Shown here: one piece after another, positions 7,313 to 13,690 of the stretch
Position numbering within the stretch: position 1 is the stretch's first letter
Layout: every line of letters starts with the position of its first letter
NCBI GenBank assembly: GCA_948468985.1
Contig: CAOKKG010000006.1
Location: 1-39,792 of the forward strand
Length of the DNA: 39,792 nt
Reading direction: 5' to 3'
Source: an uncultured Eubacteriales bacterium
Lineage (GTDB): Bacteria > Bacillota > Clostridia > Christensenellales > Christensenellaceae
Notes under the pieces: generated by a model
Databases searched by the model: none
Told to the model about the DNA's origin: nothing
Seen by the model: only the letters and a program-made list of their open reading frames with translations
Program-made: the position numbers and the translations under genes

Positions 7313-8242
7313 TTACCTTTCCAGCTGCGGATAGACCGTGTCCCAGAACGCGTCGAGCACGCCCTGCTGCCGCGTGTCCTGCGCATTGAGCACGGCGACG
7401 GCGCGGAGGTCGCGCAGCGCGATCGCAAACTTCGCGTACTTGCCGTCCGCGCGGAAGGAATTGTGCTGCCCGCGCCAGAACAGGAACCCATAGCCAAAGC
7501 GGTTGTCCGTCTTTTCTGCCGCGACGAAGGGCGCGGTCTCGACCTGCACGGCCTCGCTTTGCCGGATCCATTCCCGGCTCAGCACCTGCCGCCCGCCCTT
7601 CATCCCGTCGTTCAGGTACAGGCGGATGAAGGCCATAAGCTCGCTCGGGGAAATTTCCAGGCCGCCCGCGCCAAAGGTCATCCCGCGCGGGTCGGTTTCC
7701 CAATGCGGGCGTGCGATGCCGAGCGGCGAAAACAGCCGCGGCATCAGGTAGTCCACCAGGCTGCACCCCGCCTTGCGCTGCACAAGCACACCTGCGAGGT
7801 ACGGGCCCATGTTGTTGTACTTGAAATGCGTGCCCGGGGCATACGGGAAGGGCTGCGCCAGGCAGAAGCGCACGAAGTCGTCCGTCCGCTCGGCCAGCTT
7901 TTCGCGGTCGCCGCCCATGAGGTACGCCGCATCCTGCCCCGGCGCCATCGTGAGCAGGTCGCGCACGGTGAGCTTTTGCAGGTTTTCCGGCGGATTTTCG
8001 GGCGCGTCCGCCGCGAAGTGCGAAAGCACCAGGTCCTCGAGCGCGAACAAGCCTTCCGCAAGCGCAAAGCCGACCGCGGCCGAGGTGAAGCTCTTGCTCA
8101 CCGAATACTGGTTGCGCCGGTGCTCCGGCGCCCAGAAATGCCGCGCGACCTCCTGCCCATCCTGCTCCACGAGGATGGCCTCCATGTTCAAGTTTTCCGT
8201 TTGCACCCGCTCCAAAAACGGGGTCAAGTCGATCTTTGCCAT
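7313..8242 (-). CDS. Serine hydrolase, class C beta-lactamase-like family
   Basis: A 309-residue protein of the beta-lactamase/DD-peptidase-related serine hydrolase family. The SxxK motif is S47-V-S-K50 (QYSVSKSF) with Ser47 as the likely nucleophile, and the YxN motif is Y142-N-N144 (FKYNNMG). A third motif region is probably HNSFRADGKYAKFAI near the C-terminus. No signal peptide is visible, so it is probably cytosolic and acts on an ester or peptide other than cell-wall antibiotic targets. The ATG at 8242 was chosen because AAGGAG stands 7 bases upstream. It is last in the minus-strand operon with the PNPOx-like and M24 genes, 85 bp after the former. The substrate is unknown. Confidence 0.85.
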   Translation of the reverse strand: MAKIDLTPFLERVQTENLNMEAILVEQDGQEVARHFWAPEHRRNQYSVSKSFTSAAVGFALAEGLFALEDLVLSHFAADAPENPPENLQKLTVRDLLTMAPGQDAAYLMGGDREKLAERTDDFVRFCLAQPFPYAPGTHFKYNNMGPYLAGVLVQRKAGCSLVDYLMPRLFSPLGIARPHWETDPRGMTFGAGGLEISPSELMAFIRLYLNDGMKGGRQVLSREWIRQSEAVQVETAPFVAAEKTDNRFGYGFLFWRGQHNSFRADGKYAKFAIALRDLRAVAVLNAQDTRQQGVLDAFWDTVYPQLER

Positions 8243-8327
8243 GTGCGTTCTCCTTTTCTCCTTCATTCTTTCTGCGGCAGCCTGCACCGCACCGATCCCT
8301 TCTCCCTGCAAAAGGCCTGACCGCGCC

Positions 8328-8813
8328 TTACTCGTGCCGCTTGGCGGTGAGTCCGTCGACCTCTACCGCGATCACAGCGACCACCGCGGTCATCGCTTCG
8401 GAAAAGGCGAATTCGCGGCCCGCCTGCTGCCGCATGATGGCGTTCAAGCCCGCGGCCTTGTCCGCGTGCGTTTCCAACAGCCGCGCCCGGCCCTCGCCCA
8501 TCACGCTCTCAAAGCGGCAGGAATAGGTGCAGGGCGTCTCGGCATCGGCGGCGTAGACCTCTGCCGCGCAGTCCATCTCGAACGCGACGCGCGGGTTTTG
8601 CCGGATGGCCTCGATCTTGCGGCCCTCGTGGGCGCTGTGAAAATACAGCGTATAGTGCCCCTCGCGCACCGCATAGCCGAAATTCAGCGGCACGATGTAT
8701 GGCCCGGCCTCGTCAAAAAGCCCCAGGCGGCACACGCGGCATTTTTTCATGATTTCCTCTATCTCGTCCGGCAGGCTGACCTGCCGATCCCTCCGGCGCA
8801 TGGCGTATTGCAT
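8328..8813 (-). CDS. Pyridoxamine 5'-phosphate oxidase-fold (NimA-like) flavoprotein
   Basis: A 161-residue protein of the split-barrel flavoprotein group. Typical features are CRVCRLGLFDEAGPYIVPLN (strand pair after an N-terminal helix), FGYAVREGHYTLYFHSAHEG with the conserved H-S-A-x-x-G-x-K cofactor patch, and a central NPRVAFEMD. Relatives are annotated as pyridoxamine 5'-phosphate oxidase family or 5-nitroimidazole resistance (Nim) proteins; the true substrate is rarely known. It binds FMN or a related flavin. The start at 8813 lies 9 bp after the stop of the M24 gene, with GAGG 7 bases upstream inside that gene's end, so the two are probably translationally coupled. Confidence 0.82.
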   Translation of the reverse strand: MQYAMRRRDRQVSLPDEIEEIMKKCRVCRLGLFDEAGPYIVPLNFGYAVREGHYTLYFHSAHEGRKIEAIRQNPRVAFEMDCAAEVYAADAETPCTYSCRFESVMGEGRARLLETHADKAAGLNAIMRQQAGREFAFSEAMTAVVAVIAVEVDGLTAKRHE

Positions 8814-8822
8814 CGGCGCACC

Positions 8823-9899
8823 TCACTCTACAATCTGGAGCTCGCGCGGGTAGTGGTTGAGCGTCTCCGCCCCGTCCGCCGTGACGAGCACGAGGTCCTC
8901 GATGCGCACGCCGAACTTGCCCGAAAGGTAGATGCCCGGTTCGATGGAAAAGCACATGCCCTCCTCCACGAGCTGCATATTGTTGGCGGAAACGGAGGGC
9001 TCCTCGTGCAGCCCGAGGCCGATGCTGTGCCCCAGGCGGTGCGTGAAGGATTCCCCGTAGCCACAGGAAGCAATATAATCGCGCGCCGCGGCGTCGATGG
9101 AGGCGAAGCTCACGCCCGGCTTGGCCGCCGCCCGCCCGCGCCGGTTGGCCTCGCGCACGATCTCATAGACCTTTTTCTGTTCCTCCGTCGCACTCCCGAA
9201 AAAGAAGGTGCGCGTCATGTCCGAAAAATACCCGTCCGTCGCCTGCCCCGCGTCCACGAGCACGAGGTCGCCGCGCTTGAGCTTCGCCGTGCCGTTCACA
9301 TGGTGCGGTTCGGCCGCGCCCGCGGAAAAGCCCACGAGCGGCTCCCACGGCTCGCCTACCTTGCGGTATTCCGCAAGCAGCAGCTCCGCCAGCTCCAGCT
9401 CCGTCATGCCCTCGCGCAGCATGCCCGGCACCTTGGCGATCACCTCGTCGTTGAGGCGCGATGCGCGGCGCATGGCCTCCTGTTCGGCGGCGTCCTTGAT
9501 CATCCGCGTCTGCTCGACAACGAAGGAACCGTTTTTGGGCACGATGTCCGGCCGCTGCTCCAAAATTTCAATCAGGAACTGCGCGTACAAAAAGCGGTCG
9601 ATGCCGACCGGCCCGGCGGGCAGGAAGGCGGCGAGGCCGGCCGTCGCGACATCGGTGTCGTCGTGATACACGACCGAAAAGCCGCTTCCCGGCTCGATCG
9701 GGAACAGGCGGTTGACGAACAGCACGGCGTCACCCTCCGCCGGGATGGCGAGCGCCATCAGCCGTTCGCCCACATGCGCCACATGGCGGTCGATGAGGTA
9801 GCCGATGGAGATGGGGTCGGACACGACGGTGACGGGCAATCCCGCCGCACGGAGCTTTTCGCGCACGCGCTGCATGCGCGCTTGGAATCGATTCTGCAT
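8823..9899 (-). CDS. M24-family aminopeptidase (Xaa-Pro peptidase-like)
   Basis: A 358-residue protein with the creatinase N-terminal domain (about 1-125) and the pita-bread M24 peptidase domain (about 135-350). All five metal ligands can be read: Asp in VLVDAGQ, Asp in YFSDMTRTF, His in HRLGHSIGLGLHEEP, Glu in SIEPGIYL and Glu in VRIEDLVLV. It should be a cytosolic dimetal enzyme that removes the residue before a proline, or a dipeptidase of that type. GGAGGG stands 7 bases before the ATG. It is first in an operon with the PNPOx-fold and serine hydrolase genes. A strong palindrome lies over its promoter region. Confidence 0.93.
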   Translation of the reverse strand: MQNRFQARMQRVREKLRAAGLPVTVVSDPISIGYLIDRHVAHVGERLMALAIPAEGDAVLFVNRLFPIEPGSGFSVVYHDDTDVATAGLAAFLPAGPVGIDRFLYAQFLIEILEQRPDIVPKNGSFVVEQTRMIKDAAEQEAMRRASRLNDEVIAKVPGMLREGMTELELAELLLAEYRKVGEPWEPLVGFSAGAAEPHHVNGTAKLKRGDLVLVDAGQATDGYFSDMTRTFFFGSATEEQKKVYEIVREANRRGRAAAKPGVSFASIDAAARDYIASCGYGESFTHRLGHSIGLGLHEEPSVSANNMQLVEEGMCFSIEPGIYLSGKFGVRIEDLVLVTADGAETLNHYPRELQIVE

Positions 9900-9926
9900 A
9901 GGAAACCCTCCGGTTCTTTTTTCTCT

Positions 9927-9967
9927 ATCTTAGCACACTTTCGCGCGGTTTCCCATAGGAAACCGCG
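9927..9967 (-). promoter_or_regulatory. Promoter region of the M24 operon with a palindromic operator
   Basis: On the minus strand a TAAGAT -10 box (9927-9932). The -35 position is poor and is covered by a perfect palindrome with 10-bp arms, CGCGGTTTCC (9944-9953) and GGAAACCGCG (9958-9967), around CATA. A poor -35 under a palindrome suggests an activator or repressor site. Confidence 0.55.
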
Positions 9968-10207
9968 GTGGGAAGGGAGAATTTTCCGGGGGACGCGACG
10001 CGGAAGGGCGGAGAGGTGCCCCGTCAAGATTTGCGCAGGAGGTACGCAGAAAGACGAGAGGCGGGGAGGGATTCTCCCGTCAAGAGGTGTGGAAAAGAGA
10101 TACGGAAAAGAAAGCGGAATGGGAGGATGCATGGATAAAGGGACGCCGAACAGGCCGTCGCGCCTGACGCTTTTTTATTTCATTTCTGCATTTTTGGGAA
10201 AAAAGGC
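9968..10207 (+). other. Intergenic stretch with a degenerate direct repeat and a possible mini-ORF
   Basis: Two diverged copies of a roughly 56-bp unit lie at about 10008-10119, recognisable by GTCAAGA (10023-10029 and 10079-10085) and a following TACG-AAAAG pattern. A 26-codon ORF (10131-10211, GGGAGG just before the ATG, product MDKGTPNRPS to FLGKKA) ends inside the next promoter. It is too short and has no homologue that I know, so I do not call it a gene. Confidence 0.4.
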
Positions 10208-10238
10208 TTGACCTGTAGTGCGCTACAGGGTCTATCCT
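10208..10238 (+). promoter_or_regulatory. MerR-type promoter with 19-bp spacer and dyad operator
   Basis: TTGACC (10208-10213), a 19-bp spacer and TATCCT (10233-10238). The spacer holds an 18-bp dyad with arms CCTGTAG and CTACAGG (10212-10229). An overlong 19-bp spacer with a dyad in it is the hallmark of promoters activated by MerR-family regulators by DNA distortion. It closely resembles the promoter at 26570-26600. What it now drives is the MFS remnant described below. Confidence 0.75.
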
Positions 10239-10439
10239 TTATGGGATCCCCCGCCCACGGGGAAGCGGGCGCCCGGGCGGCCGCGGCAGATGCTCGCGGG
10301 ACGCGCGGCGGAATTTTGCAAAAAGCGGAAAGGCACGCCTGTAAATACCGGGCGCTCATGGAATTTCCGCCGAACGCCGCCGGTGGCCTTCCCGCCGCAC
10401 CAACCAATCGAACATTTTGCAGCGGCCGCGCGAAGCTCC

Positions 10440-10604
10440 GCGCTACTCACCATTCGCGGCCTGGCGTCCTTTTTGGCGCTGTTCGTCGTCACGCAATATA
10501 CCAGCAAGCTCGGCCTGCGGGCGGGCATCTCGCTCGGCACGCTCGCGACCGCGCTCGGCTTCCTGTTCTATGCCATTGCGGGCAAGAGCTACCTGCTCTA
10601 CTGC
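10440..10604 (+). pseudogene. Remnant of an MFS transporter
   Basis: About 55 codons translate to a typical MFS segment: a loop and two membrane helices (TIRGLASFLALFVVTQYTSK, LGLRAGISLGTLATALGF, LFYAIAGKSYLLYC). This corresponds to the region around helices 2 and 3 of a 12-helix transporter of some 400 residues. The frame shows no preceding first helix and breaks off immediately after the fragment, followed by a terminator. No start codon with a ribosome binding site fits. The piece lies between a MerR-type promoter and an intrinsic terminator, so the promoter and terminator of the lost transporter gene seem to remain while most of its body is deleted. Confidence 0.6.
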
Positions 10605-10620
10605 GTTCCCCAAATAAACG

Positions 10621-10650
10621 AAACCTCCCGTCGTGCGCGGGAGGTTTTTT
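10621..10650 (+). terminator. Intrinsic terminator after the MFS remnant
   Basis: AAACCTCCCG (10621-10630) pairs with CGGGAGGTTT (10638-10647) around a 7-base loop, followed by further T. Confidence 0.88.
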
Positions 10651-11032
10651 GGGGGGAGGATATTGCGGGAAATTCCTCCCAAACGGTTTGAAAAAAGGCA
10701 TCGGCGCAGACGCGAGGTTGCTGCGCAAGGGGATGGGCAGAGATAAAGAAGCCATGCCCATCGCACCTTTGCCCGCAAGGTTGCTGCGTACACGAAAAGG
10801 AGATCGGGAGCTGCGAAGATGGCCCGATATCCAAGGTGAGCAGTCCACGCGCGGGAGGTTCGTGGAACCGCTTTGCCGATGCCAGAAAGCTGGGGCGGGT
10901 GTCATAGATGCAATAAGAAAGTTGATGGAAAAAAAGACCGGTTTTGGCAGAAAAATTTCCTTCTTTCGCGCGGCCGGGCAGGAGATGGAGCAAGGGGCGG
11001 CGAATAATGGAATATATGGAAGGAGGTTCCTC
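10651..11032 (+). other. Intergenic stretch ahead of the unknown membrane protein
   Basis: No gene is supported. It contains AGGTTGCTGCG twice (near 10713 and 10780) and copy A of the 48-bp interspersed repeat. I found no convincing promoter for the gene at 11033. Confidence 0.45.
10864..10912 (+). repeat. Interspersed repeat, copy A
   Basis: A 48-bp element whose core is CTTTGCCGATGCCAGAAAG, followed by a G-rich part and GTGTCATAGATGCA. Copies B and C lie on the other side of the membrane protein gene, in the same orientation. Confidence 0.7.
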
Positions 11033-12373
11033 ATGCGCCACATCGATCGCACAAAATCCCGCTTGGATGGGCCGTTTTCTGTGCCGTCCGAAGCCGGGCG
11101 TCCGCGCGGAAAATTCCGCCCGCACCGGCTGCGTTTTGCAGACTTGCTGCTCCGCTTCTTTGCCGTCGGCCTGCCCGCCGTCTGCCTGTTCTCTGCCTAT
11201 CCGTTTCTCGTCGCACGCGCCGGGCTGTCTTTTTTTGCCGCCGGGCTGCCGGTCGCGTTGTTCCTATTCGCGATCGGCGCCGGGGACGACCTCCCGCAAG
11301 TGCTGGGGGCAAGCTTCCTGTTGCTTCCGCCCGCGTTTGTGTGGGCATGCCGGACATATTCCCTGCAAACAATCCTCCTTGCGGCCGCGGGGACAGCCGT
11401 CCTGGGGAGCGGGCTCGCGCAAGGGATACGCCTTCGTTTGCGGCGCGGAGGGAATCGCCATCCCGCGGAAACATTCTCCACAGGCGCAGTGGATGTAGTC
11501 CCCACCATACATAGCCCCATGCAGACAGCTTGCGAGCACGCCTTCATCGTCGGAGGGCCCGCCTCCCGCACAAGCGCCCCCACCCAACGCAATGGAGAGC
11601 ACGCATTCACTCCCCCAAAAGACCCCAAAGCGCCAAATCCCGCCCGCACTTTATCGGATGAGATCGCCCCGGGAGACCCCGGAATGCCGGGCAATGCCAT
11701 TGTGCGTGCGCTCCACGCCGTTTGCCTGTGCCTTGCCGCGGCGCTCGGCGTGGGTGGGCTGCCATCCTGCCTTTCCCCGGATGCCCCCGGCGCGGCGGCC
11801 TTCCTCGTCCCGCAGGCACTGGGCGCGGGGCTGTTGCTCGGGGCAGGGATGCTCCGCGCCCGCAAAACAGCGGCGCGACGGCATGCCTCCGCGCAATTCA
11901 CCATGCATCCAAAGGCACATCGTTTCAGCAGTGTGGCACGACAGCGCATTCCCGCACAGCCCGCCCCACATTCAAACGCATGCCATTGCAGCCACGCGAC
12001 ACGGCAGCGCAGCTCCACGCAGCTCGCCGCGCATCCGGCGGCATCTCTCTGCGGCGGCGCGGCGCTGTTGGGCGCTTTGCTCGCCTGTCTCACCGCGTGG
12101 GGCCGACTCTCCGTCCATTTCGCCGGGTGGAGTGGGCTGCCATTGGGCATCCTCTGCGGCGTGTCGTTTGGCGCAGCCTGCGCGCCGCTGTACCGCGCGA
12201 TGTGCGAGGAACCGCCCGCCCTGCGCGCCCTTTGCCGCCTGACCATGCTCCTGGGCGGGGCGCTCCCCGGCCTGTTCCGAGACACCGGGCACTCGTTTGC
12301 AGCTCCCGTCGGCGCGGCGCTGTTCGCCCTGTTGGCGCTCGGGCTATGCGCGCCGCCCGACGCAGGCGATTGA
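11033..12373 (+). CDS. Unknown polytopic membrane protein with inserted polar loops
   Basis: A 446-residue protein with about ten hydrophobic segments: four between residues 45 and 140 (such as FFAVGLPAVCLFSAYPF, AAGLPVALFLFAIGAG, SFLLLPPAFVWAC), two around 225-280, and four between 325 and 446. Two long polar, low-complexity loops interrupt them: about 155-222, and 285-325, which holds a 21-residue internal repeat. The start has a perfect AAGGAGG, 6 bases before the ATG. I do not recognise the family. The membrane layout recalls a transporter or exporter, but no motif shows it. It stands alone, flanked by copies of an interspersed repeat, which together with the loops suggests an accessory gene that evolves fast. 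Confidence 0.65.
   Translation: MRHIDRTKSRLDGPFSVPSEAGRPRGKFRPHRLRFADLLLRFFAVGLPAVCLFSAYPFLVARAGLSFFAAGLPVALFLFAIGAGDDLPQVLGASFLLLPPAFVWACRTYSLQTILLAAAGTAVLGSGLAQGIRLRLRRGGNRHPAETFSTGAVDVVPTIHSPMQTACEHAFIVGGPASRTSAPTQRNGEHAFTPPKDPKAPNPARTLSDEIAPGDPGMPGNAIVRALHAVCLCLAAALGVGGLPSCLSPDAPGAAAFLVPQALGAGLLLGAGMLRARKTAARRHASAQFTMHPKAHRFSSVARQRIPAQPAPHSNACHCSHATRQRSSTQLAAHPAASLCGGAALLGALLACLTAWGRLSVHFAGWSGLPLGILCGVSFGAACAPLYRAMCEEPPALRALCRLTMLLGGALPGLFRDTGHSFAAPVGAALFALLALGLCAPPDAGD
11894..12066 (+). repeat. 63-bp tandem repeat inside the membrane protein gene
   Basis: Units start at 11894, 11957 and 12020, exactly 63 bp (21 codons) apart; the third is partial. By hand count the first two share 38 of 63 bases. 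In protein: QFTMHPKAHRFSSVARQRIPA, then QPAPHSNACHCSHATRQRSS(T), then QLAAHPAASL. Confidence 0.55.
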
Positions 12374-12465
12374 GAAGCGCGCCGCACTTCACTTTCATCG
12401 CCGCCTGCCATCCGCCCAAAAAAAGAAAGACGATAGGCCGCCTGCTAAGATACAGGAAGTTTTTA

Positions 12466-12512
12466 GGTGAACTTTGCCGATGCCAGAAAGCCGGAACAAG
12501 TGTCGTCCCCGC
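12466..12512 (+). repeat. Interspersed repeat, copy B
   Basis: Shares CTTTGCCGATGCCAGAAAG exactly with copy A and continues CCGGAACAAGTGTCGT. Confidence 0.7.
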
Positions 12513-12534
12513 AAAATCCTGGCTGCACACGAAG

Positions 12535-12582
12535 GGAAACCGCTTTGCCGATGCCGAAACATCGGGCAAATGTCATGGACGC
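12535..12582 (+). repeat. Interspersed repeat, copy C
   Basis: Shares ACCGCTTTGCCGATGCC with copy A and TGTCAT, then a GCA end. It lies 69 bp after copy B, in the same orientation. Confidence 0.7.
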
Positions 12583-12743
12583 ATGGGGACAGGCAGTGGC
12601 CGACAATGATGGGGACGGAGCGTGGCGCTGGGGATGATGTCACGGCTCACCGCCTCCCCGCCGCAGGGGCTTCCCCTTTCCCCCGCCGCGTGGTAGGATA
12701 GAGTTGATCACGCCGCACCCCGGCGCACACAGGAGGACAAACC

Positions 12744-13265
12744 ATGGAAATTCGGCCGCTGGACCCCGCCGCCTATGCGGGGAAACGCTTCACCGCCCGC
12801 TATCAAACCGCGGGGTATTACGACATCCGCGCCCAAAAGGATGGCTTTCACATCGAGCATCGGCCGTTCCCGTCGCCGGTATGGCGCTCCTTCGACGACG
12901 AATTTTTCGGCGAATGCCTGGAGGACCCGGTCGCGTTCGGCGCGTTCGAGGGCGACACGCTCGTGGGGTATGCCGAAGGTTCGCGCGAGAGCTGGAACAA
13001 CCGCTTCCGCCTCTCGAACATCTGCGTGTTCGACGACGCCGTGCGCGGGAGTGGCGTGGGAAGCAAGCTCCTCGCCGCCATCGAGGGCGCAGCGCAGGCG
13101 GCTGGCGCGCGCATGCTCGTGCTCGAAACACAGTCCTGCAACGAAAACGCGATCGCGTTCTACCGCAAAAACGGCTTTCAAATGATCGGCTTCGACCTGT
13201 ATGCCTATTCCAACGACGACCCCGCGCGGCAGGAGGTGCGCATCGAGATGGGCAAAAAGCTGTGA
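12744..13265 (+). CDS. GNAT-family N-acetyltransferase
   Basis: A 173-residue protein with the GNAT core: GDTLVGYAEGS and RLSNICVFDD (central strands), VRGSGVGSKLLAAIEGAA (the acetyl-CoA pyrophosphate loop, R-x-x-G-x-G), MLVLETQSCNENAIAFYRKN and GFQMIGFDLYAYSNDDP at the end. The C-terminal pattern recalls streptothricin- and aminoglycoside-type acetyltransferases, but the substrate cannot be read from the sequence. It transfers acetyl from acetyl-CoA to an amine in the cytosol. AGGAGG lies 7 bases before the ATG. A separate promoter begins directly after its stop codon, so it is probably monocistronic. Confidence 0.9.
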   Translation: MEIRPLDPAAYAGKRFTARYQTAGYYDIRAQKDGFHIEHRPFPSPVWRSFDDEFFGECLEDPVAFGAFEGDTLVGYAEGSRESWNNRFRLSNICVFDDAVRGSGVGSKLLAAIEGAAQAAGARMLVLETQSCNENAIAFYRKNGFQMIGFDLYAYSNDDPARQEVRIEMGKKL

Positions 13266-13274
13266 CCCCGCCCC

Positions 13275-13303
13275 TTGCCCGGCGCGCCGGTTTGTAGTAT
13301 GCT
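13275..13303 (+). promoter_or_regulatory. Promoter of the 13344-14878 pair
   Basis: TTGCCC (13275-13280), a 17-bp spacer and TATGCT (13298-13303). Its position rules out the ATG codons further upstream as starts for the next gene. Confidence 0.7.
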
Positions 13304-13343
13304 GTTCCAAATCCCCGCCCCGGCGGGAAGGCAGGAGGGCGCC

Positions 13344-13667
13344 GTGTACCGCCCGTTTGAAAAGCGCGAAAATGTCCTGTACAGCGACCCGGTCTACCTC
13401 CTGAGCGAGCGGGACGAGGTCCGATGCTACTTCCCCACGCCCTTCCGCTTCCCGCTTGGCGAACACGAATCGGTGCAGTTCGTCCACGACGGCAAGGTGT
13501 ACCTGGAAAACTGGGTCGAGGAAGGCTGGGACGACGCACAGGACCGCGCGACCGAAGATTCCCGCATGTATTCCGAAACGGTCGTGCGCGACGTTTCGGG
13601 CCGGAAGCTCTCGCGCGAGGTGGGCGGGCTCTTTCCATCCGCGGACGGCGACGGGTGGATGGCCTGA
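13344..13667 (+). CDS. Hypothetical protein of 107 residues
   Basis: A soluble, acidic protein with many aromatic residues (MYRPFEKRENVLYSDPVYLL, FPTPFRFPLGEHESVQFVHD, KVYLENWVEEGWDD). It looks like a small beta-rich domain; no signal peptide or membrane segment. I chose the GTG at 13344 because AGGAGG stands 5 bases before it and a good promoter ends at 13303; the longer frame from an ATG would overlap that promoter. I do not recognise the family. It is co-transcribed with the acyltransferase gene, which starts 23 bp after its stop. Confidence 0.7.
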   Translation: MYRPFEKRENVLYSDPVYLLSERDEVRCYFPTPFRFPLGEHESVQFVHDGKVYLENWVEEGWDDAQDRATEDSRMYSETVVRDVSGRKLSREVGGLFPSADGDGWMA

Positions 13668-13690
13668 TTTTTCCATCGAAAGGAGGACGC

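Larger units (their letters stand above)
12374..12743 (+). other. Intergenic stretch carrying repeat copies B and C
   Basis: No gene is supported. Besides the two repeat copies it holds a weak promoter candidate for the GNAT gene (TAGGAT near 12694, poor -35). Confidence 0.5.

Noticed and set aside
9758..10132. A 124-codon minus-strand frame across the M24 promoter
   Set aside because: It overlaps the start of the M24 gene in another frame and has no ribosome binding site or protein-like pattern.
11197..12411. A 404-codon open frame on the minus strand
   Set aside because: It is a mirror of the GC-rich membrane protein gene: no ribosome binding site, an Ala/Arg/Pro-rich product without hydrophobic or domain pattern, while the plus-strand gene has a perfect AAGGAGG.
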